From: an uncultured Aquimarina sp.
GTDB lineage: Bacteria > Bacteroidota > Bacteroidia > Flavobacteriales > Flavobacteriaceae
Reading direction: 5' to 3'
Length of the DNA: 64,000 bases
Assembly (NCBI GenBank): GCA_947498595.1
Contig: CANMKX010000012.1
Coordinates: forward strand, 1-64,000
The notes beneath the pieces are model-generated. The model made no database searches and was not told the origin of the DNA. It was given only the letters and a program-made list of their open reading frames with translations. This document shows positions 1-8,405 of the stretch, in pieces. Within the stretch, counting starts at the first letter, position 1. Each line of letters opens with the position of its first letter. The translations under genes and the position numbers were made by a program.

Positions 1-615
1 GCTGGGACTGCCTCTTCGAAGAAAAGTTAAGAAACGTTTACCAGCCAGAGTAAAAGAACCTTTAGAAGTACCTGTAGTACCAAATCATACTTGGAGTATG
101 GATTTTTTAACTGATGTATTAGAGAATAAAAGACGCTTCAGAGCTTTTGCTATTATGGATGATTTTAATCGAGAAGCTCTTCATATAGAAATTGATTATT
201 CATTCCCTAGTAGTCGTGTTGTTTATGTGTTAAATCATCTTTTAAAACGCAAAGGGAAACCAAAAAAAATACGAATGGATAATGGTCCTGAGTTCATTGC
301 CAATTTAACGGCTACTTGGAGTGAAATGCATGAGATAGACTTTCAGTATATACAACCAGGAAAACCCACGCAGAATGCATTTATTGAACGATTTAATGGT
401 TCATTTAGAAGAGGTGTACTTAATAAATATATTTTTGAAGATATTAACCAAGTTAGAGAACAAACACATATTTGGATGTACGATTACAATCATTTTAGAC
501 CACATGATTCATTAAACGATTTGGCACCAATTCCCTATGCTAAATTAAAATTGGGAAAGAATAACTATATTGAACCTTTAGAAATTTAAGCAGTTCTAAT
601 TTGGGGAAGCCGACA
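1..615 (+). mobile_element. IS3-family insertion sequence, right-hand part
   Basis: Only the right part is in the window; the left end lies before position 1. It carries the 3' part of a DDE transposase. The likely right terminus is at about 611-615: read inward from there on the minus strand it begins TGTCGGCTTCCCC, with the TG start usual for IS3 ends. Just beyond 615 the minus-strand methyltransferase frame resumes, so this is the insertion junction. The target duplication cannot be checked without the left end. Confidence 0.8.
2..589 (+). CDS. IS3-family transposase OrfB (integrase core), 5' end outside window
   Basis: Catalytic transposase subunit of an IS3-type element, which in intact elements is usually made as an OrfAB frameshift fusion. 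The frame is open from nucleotide 2, so the protein continues upstream of the first in-window Met (98). The rve-type core shows the three acidic residues: WSMDFLTD, RMDNGPEF and NAFIERFNGSF. The second Asp and the Glu are separated by 35 residues, the DD35E spacing of this family. The end, HFRPHDSLNDLAP, matches the usual C-terminal HxxRPHxSL motif. The stop lies 26 bases before the inferred IS end, so the C-terminus looks intact. Confidence 0.92.
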   Translation: MGLPLRRKVKKRLPARVKEPLEVPVVPNHTWSMDFLTDVLENKRRFRAFAIMDDFNREALHIEIDYSFPSSRVVYVLNHLLKRKGKPKKIRMDNGPEFIANLTATWSEMHEIDFQYIQPGKPTQNAFIERFNGSFRRGVLNKYIFEDINQVREQTHIWMYDYNHFRPHDSLNDLAPIPYAKLKLGKNNYIEPLEI

Positions 616-1541
616 TAAGTAGATCTTTTTTTAAATAATTGTTCTCCTCCAAAATCTATGATAGAAATATCAAACTTATTGGATGAAAAATAGTTTCTCA
701 CAGACCGTCCATTTAAACTTTTGTAAAAGGTGTTGACTGTTATATACCCTAATATTCCGTTTTCGTTTAAATTTCCCATTCCTATTTCAAAAAATGGAAT
801 ATATAAGTCTGGTTTTCCTGTTTTAGAAACACTCCAATTTACTAATAAAGCTTTTGTTTCTTCATCCATTTTAGAAGAGCTAACATAAGGAGGGTTTCCA
901 ACAATAGCATCAAAGCCATTATTTTCATATATAGTTTCTATCGTTTTCCAATTAAAGCTAAGAGCATTACCGCAGTATAAATTGAATTCATATGCAATCC
1001 TATCTTCATCATTGATAATAGCTAGTAATGAAAGTAATATTTTAGTTCTTAGAATACTATATTCTTGAATATCTAAGCCATAAATATTATCCCTATATAT
1101 TTCATAAAAACTTTTCTCGGTATTATCTCGATAGTATTCCGTTATTGTTTTAAAAAAACCACCACACCCACAAGCAATATCTCCAAATTTCAAATCGGAT
1201 AAAGCTTCTGAATTTTGTTTTTCAATGGTCTTTTCTACAATATGTTTTCTAATATATTCAGGGGTAAAAACTGCTCCGTTTACCTCTTTATCTTGAGGAG
1301 AAATAACAAATTCAAATAGTTCAATTAACTCTTCTATATCAAAAGAATGCTTATCAAACAATTGAATGAATTCTGTTACCTGATTTAATTCTTTTTCTTC
1401 TGATATAATAAAATGATTAATGAATGTATTTTTTACCTTTTTAATTTTATTGACAACCAAAAATGAAGACACCAAAAGACGATTGACATCTTTGGTATCA
1501 TAAGAGTAATTTTTTAAATATTTTAGTATGCTTTGATTCAT
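616..1541 (-). pseudogene. Eco57I-like N6-adenine DNA methyltransferase, truncated by the IS
   Basis: The N-terminal ~308 residues of a class I adenine methyltransferase. Visible are the GAVFTPEYI segment typical of type I/IIG enzymes, a SAM-binding motif I variant (DIACGCGGFF) at about residue 121 and the catalytic NPPY motif near 216. Past position 616 the frame runs antisense into the IS and stops at 540, adding about 24 foreign residues. The target-recognition and C-terminal part is therefore missing, or lies beyond the IS to the left of the window. The start is 1 base after the stop of the upstream gene, so it belongs to the same operon. If intact it would methylate adenine for self-marking or as part of a restriction/defence system; as it stands it is probably inactive. 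Confidence 0.85.
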
Positions 1542-1542
1542 G

Positions 1543-2253
1543 CTAGTTTATATACAATGGAAAAAGTTTATTCATTGTGAAGTCTTGATGTGTATTTATA
1601 GAATCAAAAGCTTTAAAATATGGAGTCCACAATCTTTCCTGAGCTCGTTTTATTATTTGTTGATAATCATAATTTCCTTTTAGTTCATTTACAAAAGAGT
1701 AATCTTTCGAGCTATAAAAATTCGAAATAATAAAATGAAACCCTAAAAATATATCCATTGGTGGATGTGGTAATCTTGGGCTGGAAAAAATTGAAATTTG
1801 ACCTGTATCTAGACCTTCTAAATATTCACCTCCAAAATGAAAATGATATGTTGGGTGGGTGTATTTGGGTTCAGAACTATCTATATGTTTATCTAAATGC
1901 CAACAATTTTTATATGGCTCACCATCTTCATCTTCAGTACTTACATAAGAATCAATATTTAATTCAAATAAATAATTTTCAACAATATCGTTTAATGCAA
2001 CATCTTTTTTATTTAATGATATTGTATTATCCAGTGATATTTTATATTTATTTAAAGTTTCAGGCATTGTACCAGATATTCTTTTATTTAAATTAAAAAC
2101 AATACCTTTAATTTCGTATTCAAATGAATCTAAAGAATCCATTCTACCTATAAAATTATATAATGAGGTAAAATCTCCTATTTGATATGTATTTATCAGT
2201 TCTAAGAATTTACTTAAATCTTGTCTTAAATTTCTTAAACTCCAATTATCCAT
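1543..2253 (-). CDS. Uncharacterised protein of a GHKL/receiver/methylase operon
   Basis: I do not recognise a named family. The protein is about 236 residues, soluble, with no signal peptide or membrane segment. The C-terminal half holds what looks like a conserved core: a His-rich stretch (NCWHLDKHI and YHFHFGGEYLEG), then SPRLPHPPMDIFLGFHF, then NFYSS and AQERLWTPYFKAF. The spacing of His, Asp and aromatic residues suggests an enzyme or metal-binding fold, but this is a guess. ATG 2253 overlaps the stop of the receiver gene (ATGGATAA); an in-frame ATG at 2265 is possible. The next gene starts 1 base after the stop, so translation is probably coupled and the protein probably acts with the receiver and methyltransferase proteins. 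Confidence 0.75.
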   Translation of the reverse strand: MDNWSLRNLRQDLSKFLELINTYQIGDFTSLYNFIGRMDSLDSFEYEIKGIVFNLNKRISGTMPETLNKYKISLDNTISLNKKDVALNDIVENYLFELNIDSYVSTEDEDGEPYKNCWHLDKHIDSSEPKYTHPTYHFHFGGEYLEGLDTGQISIFSSPRLPHPPMDIFLGFHFIISNFYSSKDYSFVNELKGNYDYQQIIKRAQERLWTPYFKAFDSINTHQDFTMNKLFPLYIN

Positions 2254-3319
2254 TCGCTCTTTCATTTTTTACTAGTTCACGAATAGCTTTTTTATCAATA
2301 GCACTTATTTGATTTTTGTATACTTCCATTTGACCAGCTAAGGCGGAATCAATAGAAATATACTCTTTTTCTTGCCAAGGTAAATAATCCTTTAAAAGTT
2401 CAATTCCATCAAATGGGTCTAAAGCTTCCTTTGAAAATTTACAAACTGTCCAAAAGTTAGAGCTTAAAGAATGTTTTGTTTTTATTAATGGGATTAAGTT
2501 TTCTAATCCTAATTTTGAATTTAATAATTCAACTCTTTCTCCTGCGTTTAGTCGTCTTATTGAGGTATCGGAAGATATACTATCGTTCCACCATTTATTA
2601 ACTTTATCCATCCACCAACGTTGTTTTATATCTGAAAAAACACCTGTATACGAAGCTGTTTTTAAGGATTCTAAAACTTGAGGCCAATTATCAGAATCCT
2701 GAGAAATACCTAACCTTGCAGATAGAACATCTATACCTATAGTTAAGCCGATTGAACAAAGTAAGTTATCATAAATTAATGAGCTTATTTTAAAGTGATT
2801 ATTGTTTAATTTTTCATAGTCTGAAATAAATCTGGAATGTAAAATAATTTTACTTTCATCTATACCTAATGACTTAGATAAGTTATTATCTGATTTTATC
2901 TTTTGATAAGCAGAAATAAATGAATTTAATTTTTGACCGAATATCTCTTTATTTGAAACAAAGTCTTGTTTTGTAATTGTAAAGTCAAATAAATCTTGAC
3001 TAGTATAATCATTATTATAGTAATCAGTGAAATTTGTTTGATTTGACATTAAGACTATTGGAATGTTAAAACCATCAACAGAATGCATAGTTCTAACAAA
3101 TTGAGCTATTGTTGGTGCATCAAAACAAGCCTGTTCACCTGTGCCTTCTGTTAGTTTATAATCTAAAATTAAAGCATTAATACCGTCTTTTACTTTTAAT
3201 TCAATTTCTTTAAAATCATTTGTGGGGTCATGGGTTATTACTTCAAATCCTAATTCTTCGAAATCTGCTTTTCTACTAGCAGTATCTTGATCATCTATAT
3301 ATAATATTTTATAAGCCAT
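2246..3319 (-). CDS. Response-regulator receiver domain protein with an unknown C-terminal domain
   Basis: The N-terminal ~120 residues are a REC domain counted from ATG 3319: acidic pair D9/D10 (ILYIDDQD), phospho-acceptor D53 (LILDYKL), S92 (IVLMSNQ) and K117 (TITKQDF). About 235 C-terminal residues match no DNA-binding or enzymatic output domain I know, so it may signal through protein contacts. ATG 3319 is preferred over the upstream ATG 3337 because MAYKILYIDD is a normal REC start. It overlaps the end of the kinase-like gene by 11 bases. The likely phosphodonor is that adjacent GHKL protein, whose gene is broken here. Confidence 0.85.
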   Translation of the reverse strand: MAYKILYIDDQDTASRKADFEELGFEVITHDPTNDFKEIELKVKDGINALILDYKLTEGTGEQACFDAPTIAQFVRTMHSVDGFNIPIVLMSNQTNFTDYYNNDYTSQDLFDFTITKQDFVSNKEIFGQKLNSFISAYQKIKSDNNLSKSLGIDESKIILHSRFISDYEKLNNNHFKISSLIYDNLLCSIGLTIGIDVLSARLGISQDSDNWPQVLESLKTASYTGVFSDIKQRWWMDKVNKWWNDSISSDTSIRRLNAGERVELLNSKLGLENLIPLIKTKHSLSSNFWTVCKFSKEALDPFDGIELLKDYLPWQEKEYISIDSALAGQMEVYKNQISAIDKKAIRELVKNERANG

Positions 3320-3406
3320 TTTCTTCAGAAATTCCATCCCCTGTATCTGAAAACTCTAGAAAAACATATTTATCATTAATTCCACATTCAATCTTTATTT
3401 CTCCAG

Positions 3407-3413
3407 TTTTTTT
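3407..3413 (-). other. Homopolymer frameshift site in the GHKL gene
   Basis: Seven A residues on the minus strand. Adding one restores the frame into a recognisable ATPase G1 box. It could be a real indel or a sequencing error. Confidence 0.7.
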
Positions 3414-5260
3414 GTTCTTTTTATTGCTTTTTTTGCATTGGTATAAAAGTTAAATAAAATAGAAGACCATTCTGAAGGATGCATTGGTCTAGAGTACAAA
3501 TACGAACCATTTCTTATAGGTCGGGCGAATTTAATATTACTTTTTTCAGCATCATTATTCATAGACTCCCAAAAATTCTCAGAAGTATTCTGTACTTCAA
3601 TTGGTTTTAATTCTCTAACTACATTTTGAGAGATTACATTGTCAAAATAAGAGGTGTAACTTTGAAAAGTAGCTACATTTTTTTCCAAAATAATTAACCG
3701 CTCTGTTAGCGCTGTATCTGAACGTAATTTTTCTAAAAGAAATTTTACATCAGATTCCATGTTTATAACATAATCTCGTACTTCATGAATAAACTGACCA
3801 ATAGTAATGCCAACACTACTTAAAACACGTAACATTGATTTCTCTTTTAGCATCTTGTTTGTTTCTTTTTTCTGTTCTTCAGCTAACTTTTCTATATCAT
3901 TTTTTAGTTTTTGTACTTTCTTTCTCCTTTTTCTTTTTACTTGCAGACTACCTTCTCCTTTTTCTAACTCAAGGTCTAAAGCCTCAAGTGTATGTGCTAT
4001 ATCTTTTATTCGAACCTCAATTTTCTCCCAAGTTTTCCCTTCTTTTTTCTGACCAGAAACAATTTTTACATTTCTGACTTCTGCAACTTTTAAAACACCA
4101 GTCATTATTGTTCTATATATAAAATTTTGAAGTTGAACTAAGGCTTCATTTTCCATTAAACCTTCACGACTTGAAGTTTCATTGAATGTTTTTTTATCAT
4201 CTGTAATTTCAACAAACCCAAAAAAGTTTTGATTATTATGAACTGGAAGGATAGATCTTCTTGAAACTGATTCATCTAATTTTAACCAATCATTTCCAGT
4301 TTCACCATAAGGTAATACTCTAAAACCATTTCTATATAATCTAATACCTCCTATAGTTTTTGATAATCTTTTAATACTAGTTTCGTGCATTTTTGGAATA
4401 TGACCTGAATTATAGATATAATAATAAGCCTTAAAACGAACATTTCTTAATTCTGTAAAAGGAGTTGTCATATCATCTGGATCGCTTCCTATTTTTCCTG
4501 TTTCGTTGATGTCTAGACTTTTACTTTCAACAGAATAAATACCTAAGCCTTTATCATCAATCCACCCTTCAATTTCTGCTAATGCATGGTCGTAGATCAT
4601 ACTAGATTCATCTGCAATAATTATTTCAGTTGAATCTTCAATTTTCTTAAAAGTAGTTTTAAATCCTGGATCTATTATTTCTTTAACTTTAATTTCATAT
4701 CCAGTTTCGATATTTTCTTCTTTTAATTTTGAAAGTGGAAATGGTTGAATAATTGCACTTACATATCTATAAATTCTTTTTATAGCAGCCTGTGTCCATT
4801 TATCTCTTAAATTTTCTATTTTTAAAGTAGTTCCTTCTTCTTTTTCTTTTTCTATCGAAACAATTTTATTGGTAATATTTACTAAATCAATGTCTCCTTT
4901 GTACTTATCCCATTCTATTGTTAACTCTAAAGCATTATTACTATCTTTTGTTTGTGTCGTAATAGTCAGTTTTTCACCCAATCTTTGAACTGCAAACCTT
5001 CCAATTCCTTTTTGTCCAGACCTTTTTCGTTTATATTTTAGTGATAAAGGATTATGAAGTTTATCGGTAGAAGAAATACGCATAAAACCATTAATTAACT
5101 GCTCTCTGGTCATTCCAATTCCATCATCTTCAATTAGTAAAGTTCCTCCAATGAAGTCAGAATCTTTAAATTTTAAGATTACTTCTTTTGCATCAGCATC
5201 ATAAGAGTTTTTAACTAATTCCGAAACTGCGGTTTCTTGTCTAGCTACTAATTCAGTACC

Positions 5261-5263
5261 TTA
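5261..5263 (-). other. In-frame nonsense codon in the GHKL gene
   Basis: On the minus strand the codon after GAC AGA is TAA. The flanking frame continues as a textbook GHKL N-box on one side and an unbroken N-terminus back to the TAATG start on the other. One T-to-A change from TTA (Leu) explains it. Confidence 0.85.
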
Positions 5264-5415
5264 TCTGTCAATTACACCAGCATCTACACTAAAGCGAATA
5301 TTATCTTTGTCAAAACTTGCTAATTTTGTAGATAATTCTAAAATTTTACTGTAATTACTAGAATCATTGGCTAAGGTTTTTTCTAATTCCTCCCTAATTT
5401 GTTTTTCTTCCATCA

Positions 5416-6408
5416 TTACATTTTTTTAATTCTAGTGTTCAATTCAGTAATTCTTTCTATCAGTTTATCAAAGTTAATTGTAGAACCATAAAACATACTT
5501 TCTTGCATTGTTTTATAGTCCTTTTCCCAATGCCTAATTGTTACTTCTGGTGGAACAATGTTTATTGATTTGGGTATGTGATTTGCATAATCAATTCCTC
5601 TTATGGTGTTAAAGTTTTGTCTGTGCTCAACAATTATATTATATAGAATGGTATCTTTTAAAGCTTCTATTCCATGAAGAGTATCCATTAGTTTTTCTAA
5701 ATCATACAAATGACGACTCATTCTTTCTACACGTATAAATTTGGTTTCTTTTTGAAACTCTTCATGCAATAGAAATATTTTTTCTAAGAATGTACGTTTT
5801 GGAGATACTACAGGAATTGTAATTTCTTTTTCTGCAAATGGGAGTTGGCTAAATTCACTTGAAACTATTGAAATAATTGCTTTTTCATCCATAGGTTCCA
5901 TTAAAGACCTTGCACCAACTTCGATTAAAACTCTAGGCTTTAGATAATCCGATGTTTCTGTTAAAGATTTGTATCGTAATTCAATAATTAATGGGTCAGT
6001 ATCGGTGTTCTTTGTTTCTTGAATAATTAACTCATAGTCTGATACACCTAACTTTATTAGTTCATTATTAATGTCATTATAAAATTCTGTTCCAATAAAA
6101 GAGTAAGAAGCTTTTCGTAGTTTTTTAACTTGTGTCTTGCTCAATTCTCCTTCAAAACCAAGATGTTTTCTATCTATTACTAAATCTATATCTTCAGAAA
6201 AACGTTCAATTAAATCCCAAGCTTTGCTAAGAGAAGTTCCGCCTTTAAAAACTATTTGATTTGCATATGGTAATGAGAAGATAATATTTAAAGATAAAGT
6301 TACCCACCAATCTTTTTCTACAGCAGAAGAAGGTAAACCAGAGCGTTCACTTGTCTGATTAAAGATATTCAGTTTATCTTTTTTGCTAAGTTTTATAAAG
6401 TCCTTCAT
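5416..6408 (-). CDS. abiEii: AbiEii/AbiGii-type nucleotidyltransferase toxin
   Basis: Toxin of a type IV-like AbiE toxin-antitoxin pair. Characterised AbiEii/MenT relatives are nucleotidyltransferases that halt growth, in some cases by modifying tRNA. The N-terminal third has the nucleotidyltransferase signature: FKGGTSLSKAW followed by RFSEDIDLVID, giving the Gly-Gly-Thr-Ser loop and the DxD metal pair. The length (330) is usual for the family. The start ATG overlaps the antitoxin stop by one base (TAATG), and its own stop overlaps the next ATG in the same way, so three genes are translationally linked. It appears intact although downstream operon members are broken. Confidence 0.9.
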   Translation of the reverse strand: MKDFIKLSKKDKLNIFNQTSERSGLPSSAVEKDWWVTLSLNIIFSLPYANQIVFKGGTSLSKAWDLIERFSEDIDLVIDRKHLGFEGELSKTQVKKLRKASYSFIGTEFYNDINNELIKLGVSDYELIIQETKNTDTDPLIIELRYKSLTETSDYLKPRVLIEVGARSLMEPMDEKAIISIVSSEFSQLPFAEKEITIPVVSPKRTFLEKIFLLHEEFQKETKFIRVERMSRHLYDLEKLMDTLHGIEALKDTILYNIIVEHRQNFNTIRGIDYANHIPKSINIVPPEVTIRHWEKDYKTMQESMFYGSTINFDKLIERITELNTRIKKM

Positions 6409-7004
6409 TATTTTATATTCCTTATAATTTTAGATATCCAAGCAGGAGCTAGTTTTGAATCATGTTCTATGATTTCTTCTTTTTCTAATTTAAGATGTTT
6501 TGAAATTATTTCTATTTGTTCTTCAGTTACATTTTCTTTTCCTATCTCTTTTAATGCTTGTATAACTAAACTTGTTATTTTTCCTTTTACAGCTAAGTTT
6601 TTAGGTGTAGTTCTTTTAAATTTAATTGTCCTTTTTCCAACAGCTATACTACGAGCTGCTCCATCAGTAAGAAATACAATGTTCATAGGTATTTGATTAG
6701 ATAAACCAAGTTGATTTAATGCTTTTATTCCTGTTGGAATAATTCGTGCTTTATCTCTATTTGCAATTGCGTTTGCGATTTCTTCTATTGAAGGATATAG
6801 TACGCCTAATAATTTATCCTCTTTGGGGTATAAATATATTCCATGAGCGAGTCTTATAAGAAATTTTTTGTTCTCCAGTCTTAGTAGAGATTTTTTCACA
6901 ACTTCAACATTTCCAATACCATCAAAGTTAGAAGGGAATAGAATACTCCCTCTTTTCATTGATTTTATTTTGTTTTCAATTCTGTTTTGAACTGAGTTAT
7001 TCAT
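6408..7004 (-). CDS. abiEi: AbiEi-like antitoxin (DUF6088 type)
   Basis: Cognate antitoxin and probable autorepressor of the AbiEii toxin. The N-terminal ~75 residues resemble the winged-helix module of this family (LENKKFLIRLAHGIYLYP). The middle part, ARIIPTGIKALNQLGLSNQ then VFLTDGAARSI, is characteristic of DUF6088/AbiEi proteins. It is the first gene of the operon. A perfect 10-bp inverted repeat lies 14-43 bases upstream of its start codon, fitting negative autoregulation as shown for streptococcal AbiEi. The family assignment is by recognised motifs, not by a search. Confidence 0.88.
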   Translation of the reverse strand: MNNSVQNRIENKIKSMKRGSILFPSNFDGIGNVEVVKKSLLRLENKKFLIRLAHGIYLYPKEDKLLGVLYPSIEEIANAIANRDKARIIPTGIKALNQLGLSNQIPMNIVFLTDGAARSIAVGKRTIKFKRTTPKNLAVKGKITSLVIQALKEIGKENVTEEQIEIISKHLKLEKEEIIEHDSKLAPAWISKIIRNIK

Positions 7005-7018
7005 GACAATGTTGTTTA

Positions 7019-7047
7019 TGTCCCAAATTTAGTAAATATTTGGGACA
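7019..7047 (-). promoter_or_regulatory. Candidate AbiEi operator: perfect 10-bp inverted repeat
   Basis: Arms TGTCCCAAAT (7019-7028) and ATTTGGGACA (7038-7047) with a 9-base spacer, just upstream of abiEi. The minus-strand sequence 7031-7024, TAAATTTG, matches the Bacteroidota -7 element TAnnTTTG and sits inside the repeat, so a bound dimer would block the promoter. No well-spaced TTG is seen, so the promoter itself is tentative. Confidence 0.65.
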
Positions 7048-7208
7048 ATAATTTCATATCATATCTTTTGTAAAAAAAGACAATAGTATTTTTTAAATTT
7101 CGAGTTCTTTTGACCTAGAGATGTTTCATTAAAAAATAATACACTACGCAAAAACACTGCGCAACATGCTTTCATTTTTGTACTGTTGTTTAATTAAAAA
7201 CATAGTAT

Positions 7209-7625
7209 ATGTCGCTAAAATCAGTAAGCAATCTTTATATCGAAAAACGAACAACTATTATCAATAATAAAAATCATTTTAAAATTGTCAATTATTTTGA
7301 ATTCATCATTAATGGAGAAAAACCTTATCCTTATGGAGATATTGTTGATATTACAAATTTTAAAGCTTCATTAATTAGCAATGGAATCTATTATATTTTC
7401 AATTGTTCATGTGGAATTCCTGAATGTGCTGGTAGAACAAAAGGTATAAAAGTTACCCATATTAATGATTCTTTAATCTGGGAGGATCTTGATTACAACA
7501 AGAAATGGCTTTTTAATATTCATCAAATTAAAACCTCTTTAGATAATATTAAAAAAGAAGAATTAAAATCTAAAAATTATTTTAATAAAAAAGGAGTTGA
7601 TTTCATTCCTGTACTAATTCCTTAA
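7209..7625 (+). CDS. Small Cys-containing protein of unknown function
   Basis: 138 residues, no signal peptide. A central FNCSCGIPECAGRTKGI motif places three Cys in CxC-x5-C spacing with little else conserved-looking apart from ITHINDSLIWEDL downstream, which could be a small zinc or structural knuckle. Its stop is 3 bases before the start of the first RlaP-type gene, so it is probably the first gene of that operon and made with it. It diverges from abiEi across a 204-base spacer. I cannot assign a function. Confidence 0.7.
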   Translation: MSLKSVSNLYIEKRTTIINNKNHFKIVNYFEFIINGEKPYPYGDIVDITNFKASLISNGIYYIFNCSCGIPECAGRTKGIKVTHINDSLIWEDLDYNKKWLFNIHQIKTSLDNIKKEELKSKNYFNKKGVDFIPVLIP

Positions 7626-7628
7626 ATC

Positions 7629-8366
7629 ATGAAAACAAAACTTAACAACATCGCGATAGCACGCGATATCGATATCCTCTACGCTTGCGAGTCGGGTAGT
7701 AGAGCATGGGGATTTGCTTCTCCTGATAGCGACTACGATGTTCGTTTTGTATATACAAAAGAACTCTCGTGGTATCTCTCAACATCTGAAGGTCGTGACA
7801 CCATCGATTTTATAGATGGTGATTTCGATGCTGTAGGTTGGGAATTACGCAAACAATTACGATTACTAAAAAAATCTAATGTATCCGCTTTAGAACATCT
7901 CTTTTCTCCTATTGTATATCTAGCAGAAAACGAGGTTTTAATCGAAACATTAAAATCTATTGCTTTGGAGTGTTTCTCTCCTATTTCATGTATGTATCAT
8001 TATAACAGTATGAGCAAAAAATATCGCGATAAATTAAATGGCGAGACCATAAAGTTAAAGGATCTTTTTTACGCTTTGCGAACGGCATTAGCAGGAAAAT
8101 GGATTTTAGAATACAAGAGTATGCCTCCTGTTATTTTCAGTAAAATGCTTCCGCTAGTTACTACTAATGAGAACAATGAAATTCTAAATCTTATGGAAAT
8201 AAAAGCAACTCAAAACGAAAATTATAATCATAACAATAATACTATTGTTACTGCATTAGTTTCAAAATTAATTTCTGAAAATGATATCTATGCTAAAACA
8301 CTTCCTAGCGGAAGTGTAGATAATAAACGTATTGATAATTTTTTATATCATACACTTACTTCATAA
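7629..8366 (+). CDS. RlaP-type nucleotidyltransferase (PF10127 family), copy 1
   Basis: DNA polymerase beta-superfamily nucleotidyltransferase of the family named for its association with RNA-repair ligases. The active-site signature is at the N-terminus: G23-S24 in ESGSRAWGF and the metal pair D35/D37 in DSDYDVRF. The C-terminal part is helical, as usual in the family, and 245 residues is a normal length. It is the second gene of a five-gene run. The family is thought to add nucleotides to damaged RNA ends; the substrate here is not known. The start follows the upstream stop by only 3 bases. Confidence 0.85.
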   Translation: MKTKLNNIAIARDIDILYACESGSRAWGFASPDSDYDVRFVYTKELSWYLSTSEGRDTIDFIDGDFDAVGWELRKQLRLLKKSNVSALEHLFSPIVYLAENEVLIETLKSIALECFSPISCMYHYNSMSKKYRDKLNGETIKLKDLFYALRTALAGKWILEYKSMPPVIFSKMLPLVTTNENNEILNLMEIKATQNENYNHNNNTIVTALVSKLISENDIYAKTLPSGSVDNKRIDNFLYHTLTS

Positions 8367-8405
8367 ACTCAAAAAACTACGATATAGCTTTCAAAATAAA
8401 ATATC

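Larger units (their letters stand above)
3309..5416 (-). pseudogene. Double-GHKL ATPase / histidine-kinase-like protein, broken by a stop codon and a frameshift
   Basis: Read through its lesions this would be about 702 residues. The N-terminal Hsp90/MORC-like GHKL ATPase has an N-box (ELVKNSYDADA, about 66-76) and G1 box (LIEDDGIGM). A coiled-coil region follows, then a HisKA-like helix (GQFIHEVRDYV), then a second GHKL domain with N-box ILFNFYTNAKKAI and G1 box FSDTGDGIS. Codon 52 is TAA (5261-5263) where DR-L-GTELVARQETAVSE would be expected. Near the end a run of seven A residues (3407-3413) is one base short; restoring it yields KTGEIKIECG to DTGDGISEENGL and a stop at 3309-3311. The G2 box and tail are absent even then. 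The start ATG overlaps the abiEii stop (TAATG). A re-initiated 572-residue product from 5113 would lack the first N-box. Confidence 0.85.

Noticed and set aside
3807..4077. Two overlapping plus-strand frames inside the GHKL gene
   Set aside because: They are antisense to coiled-coil codons of the GHKL gene, composed of Phe, Ser and Leu only because of that complement, and carry no family features.
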